A stretch of DNA of 59,737 nucleotides. Source: Firmicutes bacterium CAG:646. Lineage in GTDB: Bacteria; Bacillota; Clostridia; Lachnospirales; Lachnospiraceae. The stretch spans positions 1 through 59,737 of the forward strand of contig HF995375.1 of the NCBI GenBank assembly GCA_000432335.1. The letters are read 5' to 3'. Below, piece after piece: positions 8,577 to 17,960 of the stretch. Both the position numbers and the translations under genes were made by a program. Below the pieces are notes generated by a model that worked only from the letters and a program-made list of their open reading frames with translations, made no database searches and had not been told where the DNA came from. Within the stretch, counting starts at the first letter, position 1. Every line of letters begins with the position of its first letter.

Positions 8577-8976
8577 CAGTGACTTTTTATATTCTTTGCA
8601 AAAATGTAAAAATGAACTATTGCAAAAAATGTTCTCTAACATGGAGCAGGCTTGTATTTTTGTACAAGGCGAGGCTATGGAAAATTGTCCGGTCGATATG
8701 GGAATCTTACGAGCGTCTATCCACCATGAGACCATAATTACTCCGACAAGTATTATTGGAACCGTGGGAAGTAACCTGGAATATGCTCCTTATGTTCACC
8801 AAGGGACAGGAATTTATGCCGTAGATGAAAACGGGAGAAAAACACCGTGGGGCTATGAGGTGCATTTTGGGAAATATAAGGGGTTTCACTGGACACATGG
8901 ACAGAAACCCCAGCCCTTCCTTAAAAATGCTGTATTTGACAATATAGCCCAAATAGAAAGGATTTTAAAAGGATGA
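8566..8976 (+). CDS. HK97 gp10-like tail completion protein
   Basis: 136-residue protein with the family signature: a helical start with VQGEAMENCPVDMGILRASI near residue 40, then GTVGSNLEYAPYVHQGTG and the C-terminal KPQPFLKNAV. HK97 gp10 family members finish the head-tail joint or tail top. The start overlaps the preceding gene by 11 nt and follows GGAGATGGAGG. The 3' end overlaps the next gene by 4 nt (ATGA). Confidence 0.9.
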   Translation: MVDNSDFLYSLQKCKNELLQKMFSNMEQACIFVQGEAMENCPVDMGILRASIHHETIITPTSIIGTVGSNLEYAPYVHQGTGIYAVDENGRKTPWGYEVHFGKYKGFHWTHGQKPQPFLKNAVFDNIAQIERILKG

Positions 8977-9335
8977 TAGATATCAAAGAATACATCGAAA
9001 AAGAAATCCCTGCTTTAAAAGGGCGACTTTTCCCACTTTTTACTACGGACACCAGTAAGATCAGCATAGTATATACATTCTCGCCTTTTTCGGGAGGTCA
9101 TTTAAAGCAAACGCAAATGGAACTGCGGGTAATCGGGAAAGACTACGATTACTGCAAAGAAGTAGGAAAATCACTAATAGACCTGCTGGATATGGAAGAG
9201 GATGAACCCTTTGTACTGGCAGGAAAAACCCGTTTTCACTCAATGTTGAGTGGCGGAGGAGAACTTTTTAATGACGAGATCCAGTTTATGGAGCTCACGT
9301 ATCTATTTGTAATAAAATGGAGGGAAATAAAGTGA
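8973..9335 (+). CDS. Tail terminator-like protein
   Basis: 120-residue protein in the position of the tail terminator/minor structural gene of siphophages, between gp10-like and tail tube genes. The sequence is alpha/beta with an acidic helix (LIDLLDMEEDEPF) and ends in FVIKWREIK. It is translationally coupled to the upstream gene through an ATGA overlap. Function is by synteny and length; motifs are weak. Confidence 0.68.
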   Translation: MIDIKEYIEKEIPALKGRLFPLFTTDTSKISIVYTFSPFSGGHLKQTQMELRVIGKDYDYCKEVGKSLIDLLDMEEDEPFVLAGKTRFHSMLSGGGELFNDEIQFMELTYLFVIKWREIK

Positions 9336-9898
9336 AAGATAAAGATGAAATTATTTTGGGTGCCGGTGAAGTGTACATAACTGAATTTACCGGAGATGCG
9401 ATCCCGGAAGATACAGAAATTGAAAAAGAAGAAAGTAACGTAGGACATTGTTCTGGCGGCTTTTCGGTAAATTACAAGCCTACGAAATATGATGTGGTTA
9501 ACCAATACGACAAGGTCGTAAAATCCTTTATCACAAAAGAAGAGATTACGGCAAAAACCGGAATTTTAACTTGGAACTTAAAAAATATGATGATGCTTTC
9601 CACCGCAGAGTTAAAGGAAGAAAAAGAAAAGAAAAAGAGAACCCTCACTTTTACAGGAAAAGGGAAATCTTTAAAAACAGTCCTGTTCCGTTTTGTCCAT
9701 GTAAAAGAAAATGGAAAAAAACTCAGGTTTACTATGATCGGACAGGGAGGCTCTGGATTTGCACTGGAATTTTCCAGCAAGGAACTGACGATTGATGCAG
9801 AAATCTCAGCAATCAGCAAATTAGACGGATTCCTGGCATCTTTTGAAGAGGAATTGACGGAAGAAGAAGTAGCAGCTTTAGCAAAAAGCTCCAGCTGA
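9332..9898 (+). CDS. Major tail tube protein
   Basis: 188-residue protein that would polymerise into the tail tube. It has a beta-rich composition, with an N-terminal GAGEVYITEFTGDAIP and C-terminal LTIDAEISAISKLDGFLASFEEE resembling tail-tube proteins of Clostridia prophages. A GTG at 9332 is preferred over an upstream in-frame ATG at 9317 because GGAGGG sits 7 nt before the GTG and overlaps the ATG. It precedes the tail chaperone pair, as expected. Confidence 0.8.
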   Translation: MKDKDEIILGAGEVYITEFTGDAIPEDTEIEKEESNVGHCSGGFSVNYKPTKYDVVNQYDKVVKSFITKEEITAKTGILTWNLKNMMMLSTAELKEEKEKKKRTLTFTGKGKSLKTVLFRFVHVKENGKKLRFTMIGQGGSGFALEFSSKELTIDAEISAISKLDGFLASFEEELTEEEVAALAKSSS

Positions 9899-9937
9899 AG
9901 CAGTAAAAACGACTAAGAAAGCAGAGGAAAATACAGA

Positions 9938-10264
9938 GTGTTAGATCTGGATAAATACATCGAAAATGAATTAGAGGTAAAAATCTTTGGAAAGAAAGTC
10001 CATGTAAAAGAGATCACCGCCAGAATGATGTCCCGTATCAATGTGATCGAAAAAGGTATGCATTCGGGAAACATTGGTGAAAAAAGAACAGAGGTGGCGA
10101 TATTTGTTTTGAACAACAATCGGGAGGGAATTGTCTTCGAAGAAAGGGATTTTGAAAACATCCCTTATGTTGTTGTAGACAAAATCGCAGAAGAAGTATC
10201 AAAAATGAAAAAAAGAGTGGAAGAAGACCCAAACTCAAAATCCCCATCCCGGAAGGAGAAATAG
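9938..10264 (+). CDS. Tail assembly chaperone, short form (gpG-like)
   Basis: 108-residue zero-frame product beginning with GTG (reads LDLDKYIENELEVK). Siphophage tail chaperones bind the tape measure during tail assembly and are made as a short and a frameshifted long form. Between the tail tube and tape measure genes this is the expected position. A slippery CCCAAAC lies in zero frame (CCA AAC) ten codons before the stop. GAGG stands about 11 nt upstream of the GTG. Confidence 0.8.
   Translation: MLDLDKYIENELEVKIFGKKVHVKEITARMMSRINVIEKGMHSGNIGEKRTEVAIFVLNNNREGIVFEERDFENIPYVVVDKIAEEVSKMKKRVEEDPNSKSPSRKEK
10228..10234 (+). promoter_or_regulatory. Candidate -1 programmed frameshift site CCCAAAC
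   Basis: The heptamer fits X-XXY-YYZ in zero frame (C CCA AAC). The -1 frame is open from 10156 through 10536, so a slip here joins the two chaperone parts. No frame conflict exists downstream. Confidence 0.72.
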
Positions 10265-10539
10265 GAGCAGCCTTTGCGGAAAAATATTTCCATTCTGAGG
10301 CATGGGAAGCGGAGTATTATTTGAGTACAGGAAGTTTAGCGAGAATAAGGAGGTATTCAGGATTGAATTTTAATGAGATTCTGGATCTTCCTTATTCTTT
10401 TTATTTGCTTTTGAATAAAGAAAGCTGGATTGACAGTTTTCGCGGAACTCCGGAGGGAGCTGAAATCTTGAAGAGCCTGTGGAGACTAAAACAGACGGAG
10501 GCAGACTACCAAAAAGTAAGGGAATACGAAGGGAAGTGA
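10234..10539 (+). CDS. Tail assembly chaperone, frameshift extension (gpT-like)
   Basis: The -1 frame downstream of the slippery site encodes about 101 residues (LKIPIPEGEIGAAFAEKYF onward) with no good independent start: the only internal candidate is a TTG at 10321 that would drop the first 29 residues and lacks a Shine-Dalgarno. The fused product would be about 200 residues, the usual length for GT-type chaperones. The T-like half contains the aromatic-rich LDLPYSFYLLLNKESWIDSF. It ends 4 nt before the tape-measure start. Confidence 0.75.
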   Translation, partial: LKIPIPEGEIGAAFAEKYFHSEAWEAEYYLSTGSLARIRRYSGLNFNEILDLPYSFYLLLNKESWIDSFRGTPEGAEILKSLWRLKQTEADYQKVREYEGK

Positions 10540-10543
10540 CAGA

Positions 10544-13500
10544 ATGGAAGGATCTTTAAGTATGGCGCCGTTACGGACGCAGATGATCGTAGATTATGAC
10601 AACTTTCAAAAAGATCTGGAGACAGCCGGGAAAATTGGCGTAAATCAAGCAGAACGAATTTCTCAAGGAATGAACAAAACTCTGAAGGCAGGAGAGAAAC
10701 TCACTAAAGTAGGAGATGGACTTACCAAGTATGTAAGTCTGCCGCTGGCGGGAGTTGGGACAGCGTCCGTAAAAGCAGCAATAGACTTTGAGGATTCTTT
10801 TGCAAAAGTAACAACGATCGCCGATACTACAAAAATTTCGGCAGAAGAATTGAAAAATGGAGTAAAAGAACTTTCCTCGGAAACCGGATTGGCAGCAGAA
10901 GATTTAAATGAAGCCTTATATGAAGCAATTTCAGCATCTGTAGATACTGCGGATGCTATGGATTTTTTGAAAGTGGCAACAATGGCAGCGAAAGGTGGAT
11001 TTACAGATACTCAGACCGCTGTAGATGGACTTACCACTGTATTAAATTCTTACGGATTGGAAGCCAGCGAAGCGGATCGGATCGCCAATGAAATGCTTGT
11101 CACACAGAACCTTGGAAAAACCACTTTTGGAGAACTGGCGTCCTCCATGGGACAAGTAACTCCTGTAGCGGCGGCGCTTAATATTGGAACCAACGAACTT
11201 TTTTCTTCCCTTGCAGTAACTACCGCGCAAGGACTTGGTACCAGCGAGGCGATCACTGGATTAAAGGCAGCCATGAGCAATATCATCAAACCAACTGCAG
11301 AAGCGAGCGAAGCAGCTGAGACATTGGGAATTGATTTTTCGGTGTCTGCTTTACAGTCTAAAGGTTGGATTGGATTTTTGTCAGATATGAGAAATGAGCT
11401 GGAAGAAGCATCTCCAAAGTTTGTAGAGTTATCCGATAAAGTCAATGCAGGCACACAAAAGCTGGAAAAAATGAAAGAGGCTGGACAAGATAACACCGAA
11501 GAATATAAGAGCCTGAAAAAAGAAGTGGAAGCTACCACAAAAGAAATGGAATCTATAGAACAGGCAAGCGATTCTACAATCGGAGGGTTTGCTACCATGT
11601 TCGGATCTGTGGAAGGTCTGAATTCCATCCTGATGCTTACCAGCGAACAAGGAATGGAAGCTTACAATACAGCCATGGAGGAAATGGAGGGGAATACTAC
11701 AGCCCTAAAGGATGCTTATGACAAAATGGATAAAGCGCCCGGAGAAAACATGAAAAAAGCTCTGAATGAAATCAAGTTAGCTGCCATTGAGATCGGAGAT
11801 CAGGTACTTCCGATTTTTAGTGATGTTATAGAATATGTTCGAGATATGGTAAAAGATTTTAATGATCTATCAGATGAACAAAAACAGAATATTGTAAAAT
11901 GGACTGGAATTGCAACTGCAGCAGGACCAGCTTTAAAAGTCCTTGGGACTGGAATTACCACCTGCAGTAAATTAACTTCCGTAATCAAAGGGGCATCAAA
12001 AGCGATAGGAATCGGAGGGGCTGGACTGGTTGGAAACCTTGGAGGTTTATCAACTGTAGCAACCCCCTTAGGAGCTGTACTGGGAGGGGTAGGTATTGCC
12101 ATTTACGGTGTCCATGAATATGCAGACCTTATGAATGATACTGTGTTGACATCAACGGAAGAAATGTCGGGAATGGAAAAAATACTGGCAAAATTTACCG
12201 ATACAACACATTACACCAAAGAAGAACTGGAAGAAATGGGGTTTGTACATAAGGAATTTTCCGAAAATATCAGTCCGGAGTTTCAGGAAGCGGCACAAAA
12301 ATCAGCAGAGGATATCCAACAGTTGGGCGTGTTTATGAAGGAGATCGGATTCGACGGAGTAATCACCGAAGAGGAAAGCGACGCATTTAACACCCGAATT
12401 GAAAATACCTGTAATGAAGCAATCAACATCATCAATAGTAAAAAGGAAGAGACTAATGGAGGCTTAACGGAGTTGTTTATGGCAGATGACGGAACCCTCG
12501 ATGAAGGAGAACAGCAGCTTTTAGATTATCTGAATTCCTCTTATGACACCAGTGTAAAAAGAATTACGGAATTAAAGGATGATGTCTACGATATTAAGCA
12601 AAAAGCCTTAGAAGAGGGGCGGGAACTAAACGAAGAGGAAATTCAGGATATCGAAGATAAAATGGCGACGGTACGCCGGCTCCAGATGGAATCTATGGTA
12701 GCCTCGGAAGAGGAAATGTTGTATGCGAAAAATGAATTTACTCAGAGAGCCAAAAACATGGATCTTCAGGAAGCTTCGAAACTGGTAGCGGAAAAAGCAA
12801 AAATCCGAGAAGATGAAGTCATTAAAATCAACGCCCTTTACGATACTCAGATTGATATGTTAAAAACAAGGCTTCCAGAAATGAATGCCGTAGAGAGGGA
12901 AAATGCTGAAAAACAGATTGAAGACCTGGAGGCGGACAAAGAAAAAAAGATCGCTCAGCAGCAGGAATTATACGAAGAATACCTGAACATTATCGAGGAA
13001 AATAATCCGAAAATGCTGGAAGAGATCAACGAATTTAACGGCAAAATTTTAACCAACGAAGACAAACATAGCCAGGAGCTCATGAAAGAACTGAGCAGCC
13101 GGTATGATGGTCTGGATAAGATTACAGAATCTGGATGCTATACCATGTACAATAAGGTAACGGGGAATAATGAGGTAGTGGCAGTAAGTTATGATCAATC
13201 AGGGAAAAAGATCACCGGCATTTATAATTATGTGACAGATGAGGTAGGGGGATATTCGGAAGAAATCGCGAAAGATACAAGAAACATGGCGCTGAGTCAT
13301 AAAGGCTCCTTTGATCTTGTAGGAGATTCTTTGGCTACTTATGTGGATGAGGCGGGAGATGTCCATAATGCCAGTGGTGTAATTGTAGGATCCTTACAAG
13401 ATGTAAAAGAGAATGCCGATGGAACCAGAACAGGAATTGTAGATCTTAACGGAACGCCGGTACAGGTCACAGTAAATAAAGATGGAACCATACGGTCTTT

Positions 13501-13843
13501 GAATGAGATTGATGCAGCAGCAAACAATGCCGCCAGAAACAGAACCATGACAATAACAGCGACTTTGAGTGGTGTCAGTGCGGTGGTAGAGGCTGGTAAT
13601 GCGTTAAAAAGGAGTCTGGGGCATTATAATGGCTTAGATTATGTACCATATGACGGATATATCGCCAGACTGCACAAAGGCGAGCGTGTATTAACGGCAA
13701 AAGAAAACCAGCAATATACAAAACAGCCTGGACTTACAGCAGAGGGCATAAGCCGTATCATAGATAAAAAAATGAATGGCTTTGTAATGAAGATCAATCA
13801 GAGGGAGCTTGGCAGAGTGATCCGAGAGGAGGTGGGAAGATAA
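10544..13843 (+). CDS. Phage tail tape measure protein
   Basis: 1,099-residue tape measure that sets tail length. The N-terminal 350 residues match the phage minor tail / TP901 core region (SFAKVTTIADTTKISAEEL, SETGLAAEDLNEALYEAISAS). A hydrophobic Gly/Ala-rich stretch at about residues 470-520 is probably the membrane-active part, followed by a long Glu/Lys-rich coiled coil (about 560-830) and a C-terminus ending with GYIARLHKGERVLTAKEN. At roughly 1.5 angstrom per residue this predicts a tail near 165 nm (inference). A second in-frame ATG at 10562 is an alternative start. Confidence 0.95.
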   Translation: MEGSLSMAPLRTQMIVDYDNFQKDLETAGKIGVNQAERISQGMNKTLKAGEKLTKVGDGLTKYVSLPLAGVGTASVKAAIDFEDSFAKVTTIADTTKISAEELKNGVKELSSETGLAAEDLNEALYEAISASVDTADAMDFLKVATMAAKGGFTDTQTAVDGLTTVLNSYGLEASEADRIANEMLVTQNLGKTTFGELASSMGQVTPVAAALNIGTNELFSSLAVTTAQGLGTSEAITGLKAAMSNIIKPTAEASEAAETLGIDFSVSALQSKGWIGFLSDMRNELEEASPKFVELSDKVNAGTQKLEKMKEAGQDNTEEYKSLKKEVEATTKEMESIEQASDSTIGGFATMFGSVEGLNSILMLTSEQGMEAYNTAMEEMEGNTTALKDAYDKMDKAPGENMKKALNEIKLAAIEIGDQVLPIFSDVIEYVRDMVKDFNDLSDEQKQNIVKWTGIATAAGPALKVLGTGITTCSKLTSVIKGASKAIGIGGAGLVGNLGGLSTVATPLGAVLGGVGIAIYGVHEYADLMNDTVLTSTEEMSGMEKILAKFTDTTHYTKEELEEMGFVHKEFSENISPEFQEAAQKSAEDIQQLGVFMKEIGFDGVITEEESDAFNTRIENTCNEAINIINSKKEETNGGLTELFMADDGTLDEGEQQLLDYLNSSYDTSVKRITELKDDVYDIKQKALEEGRELNEEEIQDIEDKMATVRRLQMESMVASEEEMLYAKNEFTQRAKNMDLQEASKLVAEKAKIREDEVIKINALYDTQIDMLKTRLPEMNAVERENAEKQIEDLEADKEKKIAQQQELYEEYLNIIEENNPKMLEEINEFNGKILTNEDKHSQELMKELSSRYDGLDKITESGCYTMYNKVTGNNEVVAVSYDQSGKKITGIYNYVTDEVGGYSEEIAKDTRNMALSHKGSFDLVGDSLATYVDEAGDVHNASGVIVGSLQDVKENADGTRTGIVDLNGTPVQVTVNKDGTIRSLNEIDAAANNAARNRTMTITATLSGVSAVVEAGNALKRSLGHYNGLDYVPYDGYIARLHKGERVLTAKENQQYTKQPGLTAEGISRIIDKKMNGFVMKINQRELGRVIREEVGR

Positions 13844-14661
13844 TGGAACTTTATTACCAGAATGCAGCAGGGGAGAAGATAGATTTTACCAGAGAGCCTT
13901 ATGTGGCAAAAGATATCAATGCGTTGATTAATTATGGATGGAGCTATGGAACCGTACAAGGCAGGATCCGGAAGTTTACCAAAGAGATCACGGAGATTCC
14001 TATAGAGATCAATATCTATGCAGACGATCAAAACTATTTTGAACAGGCAGCGAACCGATTCTTCCGGATTATTGAAAAAGATGTCATTGATGGAATGAAA
14101 GGGAGACTGTATTATCAAGGACAATACATGGAGGGATTCTTTAAAGGGAATGATAAGATAGACTGGTGCAAAGATGTCCCTTTTTGCATTGCAGGACTTA
14201 CTTTTGTTACAGATAGACCATGGTGGATCAAAGAAACTCATTATGATTTTTACGCCAACAATGCATATGCTGGCGGCAGTAAAAAATATGCATACCGTTA
14301 TCCTTACCGCTACAGTAACGGACTTACCGGAGACTACCTTATCAATGAGCACTTTGATAAGGTAGATTTTAAAATGGTGATCTTTGGTCCCGTAGTAAAT
14401 CCGTTGGTTATTATCGGAGGGCATAAGTACCAGGTCAATATCCTTCTAGAATCAGGGGAACACCTGGAATTGGATTCCGAAAAGGGTACAGTGATAAAAG
14501 TCATGAATTCCGGCCAGATCGTCAATGCCTTTCACAATCGCGAAAAATCCAGCGATCCTTTTGCACCGATCATCCCGGGACGGCATCCGGTGGAATGGAC
14601 CGGGAAGTTTGACTGGAATATTACTCTATACGCAAAAAGGAGTGAACCGGAATGGCAATAA
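13843..14661 (+). CDS. Distal tail protein (Dit-like)
   Basis: 272-residue baseplate hub protein of the siphovirus tail family. The N-terminus forms the ring domain, and an aromatic DRPWWIKE near residue 125 is typical. The TAATG overlap with the tape-measure gene implies coupled translation. Near residue 147 it has the repetitive YAYRYPYRY, which recurs in a small protein 3.6 kb downstream. The following gene starts inside its last codons. Confidence 0.82.
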   Translation: MELYYQNAAGEKIDFTREPYVAKDINALINYGWSYGTVQGRIRKFTKEITEIPIEINIYADDQNYFEQAANRFFRIIEKDVIDGMKGRLYYQGQYMEGFFKGNDKIDWCKDVPFCIAGLTFVTDRPWWIKETHYDFYANNAYAGGSKKYAYRYPYRYSNGLTGDYLINEHFDKVDFKMVIFGPVVNPLVIIGGHKYQVNILLESGEHLELDSEKGTVIKVMNSGQIVNAFHNREKSSDPFAPIIPGRHPVEWTGKFDWNITLYAKRSEPEWQ

Positions 14662-15854
14662 AAGAGGTACAGGCGTCCGTAGCAAATGTAAAAGAGTCTT
14701 TGGAGCATCAAGGCGGGACTTTATACACCGGGGAGTGGACGGTGCCACAAAGACAACTAAAAACGCCGGAGAAGAAAACCTATTATCCTGTTGTCGTGAC
14801 GGTAAAGGATGATTCGGGGTTGATCGATACCGACAGCTCTCAGGTGCTGGAAGTGTACGAGACCAGCGTATTTCCGAAAGAATTTATCCTCGCCACCCCG
14901 GAAGGGGAAGAACAGGGATTTTTGAGGGATGTGCAACTGGATTTGGAAGCGGGAGATACCAACGATTTTGAATTGATCGTACCATTGGAGGAAAATATCT
15001 GGAAAGGATACCAGATCTATATGCCGGACACGGAATATGGAGGATTGATCGAGGAGTGCGAGGTACACATGGATGAATCCGCCACATACCTGCGGGGATA
15101 TACCTGGCGAGGGTTATTGTCCCAAAAGGTGGTAGAGCCACCTACCGGACAGGACTATTTGATCTTATCTGGGGAATTGAATGAAATACTGGAAAAGTTA
15201 TTGGGGGACCGTTTTGGTCCTCTTTTTGTGGTGAATCCAATCAATACAGGAATCACGGTGCAAAATTGGAAAGTGGACCGGTATGTGACCTTATATGATG
15301 CTATGGTCAAATTACTCGCACATTACAATTACCGACTCAATATCACCTACAAACAAGGTCCGGGTCTGGAATACGGAGCCGTCCACCTGCAGGCGGTACC
15401 AATCAAGGACTGGTCAGAGGAGCTGGAATACAGTCAGGACAGTAAGATCAATTTTACGGTAAAAGATTACCGCCGGGGGATCAATCACCTGATCTGTCTG
15501 GGTGAAGGAGAGTTAAAAGACCGGCTGGTGGTCCATTTGTATGTGCAGGAGGATGGGAGCATCGGAAAAAGCCGATTTTATACCGGCTTGCAGGAGCGCA
15601 CTGCCACCTATGAGCTGAGCTCTGAAAGCGATCCAATAAAACTGGAGGAAGACGGTCGGGAAAAACTGAAGGAACTCCAAAATTATAAAAAAATTGAGAT
15701 GGCTGTAGACGATGTTGACGTAGAGATCGGAGACATTGTCGGAGCCAGAGAGCGGATCACCGGAATCTATTTCAAAAAGCCCGTGGTGCGCAAAATTTTA
15801 AACTTAAAAGACGGAACAATCACTGTAGATTACAAAGTACAAGGAGATGATTAA
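14652..15854 (+). CDS. Baseplate/tail protein, ReqiPepy6 Gp37-like
   Basis: 400-residue protein resembling the siphovirus ReqiPepy6 Gp37-like family that replaces the N-terminal hub part of Tal proteins in many Gram-positive prophages. Landmarks are VYETSVFPKEFILATPEG near residue 75, the hub-like WRGLLSQKVVEPP near 155 and a C-terminal beta-rich domain ending DGTITVDYKVQGD. It lacks a visible lytic domain. It overlaps Dit by 10 nt and ends directly at the next start. Confidence 0.82.
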   Translation: MAIKEVQASVANVKESLEHQGGTLYTGEWTVPQRQLKTPEKKTYYPVVVTVKDDSGLIDTDSSQVLEVYETSVFPKEFILATPEGEEQGFLRDVQLDLEAGDTNDFELIVPLEENIWKGYQIYMPDTEYGGLIEECEVHMDESATYLRGYTWRGLLSQKVVEPPTGQDYLILSGELNEILEKLLGDRFGPLFVVNPINTGITVQNWKVDRYVTLYDAMVKLLAHYNYRLNITYKQGPGLEYGAVHLQAVPIKDWSEELEYSQDSKINFTVKDYRRGINHLICLGEGELKDRLVVHLYVQEDGSIGKSRFYTGLQERTATYELSSESDPIKLEEDGREKLKELQNYKKIEMAVDDVDVEIGDIVGARERITGIYFKKPVVRKILNLKDGTITVDYKVQGDD

Positions 15855-16805
15855 ATGGGATTTAAAGCGATCACAAGAAACACGCCTCCAGAAGATGCAC
15901 CACATATCTTATCAGAAGATGATGCAGCCATTTATCGGGGAATTTTAGGACAGGATGGCGTCTTAAACATCGGAAGCAAGTTAAAATCAACAGTAATAAG
16001 CAATAACAAAGTACGAGTAGGGGACGGCGTGATAAACGTAGACGGACATATCGGCAGAAACGCATATGCCGATTACGAAGATTTAACGATTGAAAACGGC
16101 GCTGCCGGGAAGAAACGTCATGATCTTATCGTAGCGAGCTTTTCCACAACCGGTTCAGGAGGACTGGACACATATGAATTAAAAGTAATCAAAGGTGTCG
16201 CCGGTGATACGGGGGCAGATCCAGCAGTCACAAAACAGGATATTTATGCAGGAGGCAAACTCCGGGAGTACCCTCTGTATCGAGTAAAATTGGATGGGCT
16301 GAGTATCGTGGCGGTAGATCAGATGTTTGAAGTGATCCCGACGGTACCGGAATTGGAGACAAAATATAATGAGCTAAACTCCGATTTATCTAAAAAATCA
16401 AACACTGATCATCTTCATGACGGAAGATATTATACAGAATCAGAAATTGATGAAAAAATTAATTCTATTAATTCCAAATTTTCCAGTGAGCTTACTCAGG
16501 GAACTTCAGGTTCCCCCGGCAATCAGGGAGTTTTTAAAGGGCAATCGGGAATTATGATTATTTGGGGAGCGCATCCGACTACGGCTTTTGCTTATGATTC
16601 AGGAGCAAATTATTATTATGCAGATATTTCTTTTCGAACGGCGTTCGAAGAGAATCCTATCGTTATGGCGACTCCTCGATTTTCAGGAGGTATCCCAGAA
16701 AATGTCGGGACGTTATCGGTTACTCCATCAAAATTGAGACTTGGATGTAATGTGCAAGCGTCTGGATTGTACATTGAATGGATTGCAGTTGGTAAATGGA
16801 AATAA
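15855..16805 (+). CDS. Putative receptor-binding tail fibre protein
   Basis: 316-residue protein, immediately after the Gp37-like gene. Residues 1-175 look like a baseplate-attachment region (RGILGQDGVLNIGSKL, GDGVINVDGHIGRNAYADYE). A short coiled coil with HDGRYYTESEIDEKI near residue 190, a motif frequent in tail fibre stalks, links to a beta-rich C-terminal domain (FEENPIVMATPRFSG, YIEWIAVGKWK) like the gp53-type fibre tip. The C-terminal domain is the likely host-receptor binder. The TAAATG junction allows coupled translation. Confidence 0.8.
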   Translation: MGFKAITRNTPPEDAPHILSEDDAAIYRGILGQDGVLNIGSKLKSTVISNNKVRVGDGVINVDGHIGRNAYADYEDLTIENGAAGKKRHDLIVASFSTTGSGGLDTYELKVIKGVAGDTGADPAVTKQDIYAGGKLREYPLYRVKLDGLSIVAVDQMFEVIPTVPELETKYNELNSDLSKKSNTDHLHDGRYYTESEIDEKINSINSKFSSELTQGTSGSPGNQGVFKGQSGIMIIWGAHPTTAFAYDSGANYYYADISFRTAFEENPIVMATPRFSGGIPENVGTLSVTPSKLRLGCNVQASGLYIEWIAVGKWK

Positions 16806-16908
16806 TTCTTGCACTAATGCGGAGTCTTGCACTGCAACAAAAAATGAAGAGAATCAGAGCAAGACCAAACTATAACAATCCGACAAACTGAAAGAAAGGA
16901 GAAAACTA

Positions 16909-17793
16909 ATGGCATTAAAAGATATGAATATCACTGTCGACGGACAGCGATATGATATCCCGATAGACACCAAACAAAAACAAATCAATGCCCCGGGAAG
17001 ATCCAGCTACAGTCAGCCAAACCATGTATATGCAATGGTGCTACAACTGACTGACCAGGCTGGAAACGTCACTGTAATCGACCAAAATCACCCAACGTTT
17101 GGTGCGGCTATGAAGTTGCGGGTGAAGGAAAAGAAAGCTCCGGTAATCAGCATCACGAATCCGGGAGCAGGAGCGTACCTTACAAACCAGAGCGTTACAA
17201 TCGAGTTTACAGTGACAGATGATGATTCTGGGGTCAATCCAGACACCATTAAGCTGCAGATCGATGAGACTCCGGCAGTCACGCCAACAAAAGCAACTAT
17301 ATCTGGCGGCTATCGTTGTACCCACTCGCTGACCTTAAAGGATGGAAAACATACCATCAAGGTCAATGCGCAGGATTTTGACGGTAATGCGGCAACCCAA
17401 AAAACAGCGACATTTACTGTAGACACTGTACCGCCCACTCTTAATATCGCCGCACCGCCAGAGACGCTGATTACAAACAAGCAGAGCTATACAGTATCGG
17501 GCAGTACCAATGACTCTACGAGCGCACCTGTAACGATCACCATGACATTAAATGGCAATGATCTGGGAGCTGTCACGGTACAGTCCAGCGGAGCCTTTAC
17601 CAAAGCGGTCACATGGGCGGAGGGAACCAATACATTGATTGTAAAAGCCACGGACAAAGCTGGTAAAGTATCCACGGTAACCCGGACAGTAGTATATGAT
17701 GCGGATGCGCCGGTAGTATTAAAAGTTGAGTTAGACAAAAATCCAGTAGATGCCGGGATGCCATTTACGATCACTGTGGAGGCTACGGACTAA
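16909..17793 (+). CDS. Phage tail-associated protein with Ig-like repeats
   Basis: 294-residue secretion-signal-free protein with at least two tandem bacterial Ig-like repeats: one from about residue 80 (APVISITNPGAGAYLTNQS) and one from about residue 175 (PPTLNIAAPPETLITNKQS), each ending in a DxxGN/K strand pattern, and the start of a third at the C-terminus. Such domains decorate phage tails and capsids and may bind cell-surface or mucosal glycans. The ATG follows GAAAGGAGA. The gene ends in mid-domain (MPFTITVEATD), and the following small gene starts 11 nt later, so the pair may once have been one longer gene. Confidence 0.82.
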   Translation: MALKDMNITVDGQRYDIPIDTKQKQINAPGRSSYSQPNHVYAMVLQLTDQAGNVTVIDQNHPTFGAAMKLRVKEKKAPVISITNPGAGAYLTNQSVTIEFTVTDDDSGVNPDTIKLQIDETPAVTPTKATISGGYRCTHSLTLKDGKHTIKVNAQDFDGNAATQKTATFTVDTVPPTLNIAAPPETLITNKQSYTVSGSTNDSTSAPVTITMTLNGNDLGAVTVQSSGAFTKAVTWAEGTNTLIVKATDKAGKVSTVTRTVVYDADAPVVLKVELDKNPVDAGMPFTITVEATD

Positions 17794-17804
17794 GGGAGGG
17801 CGCC

Positions 17805-17960
17805 ATGTTATATGTAGATGATATCATTATCGAGCCGAACCCCGTAGAGGTAGGGGAACCCGTGACAATTACTATTGTCACCCACGAGACAAACGAGGGA
17901 GCGAAACGGTATGCATACCGTTATCCCTATAGATATGCAGCGAAGGAGGAAAAAGAGTGA
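17805..17960 (+). CDS. Small tail-module protein, 51 aa
   Basis: A short ATG-started gene with GGGAGGG upstream. The first 30 residues (MLYVDDIIIEPNPVEVGEPV) look like the first strands of an Ig-like domain. The C-terminal part contains RYAYRYPYRY, also present in the Dit protein, with 17 identical nucleotides (17910-17926 versus 14287-14303). Its stop overlaps the GTG start of the next gene (GTGA), supporting real translation. Function unknown. Confidence 0.65.
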   Translation: MLYVDDIIIEPNPVEVGEPVTITIVTHETNEGAKRYAYRYPYRYAAKEEKE

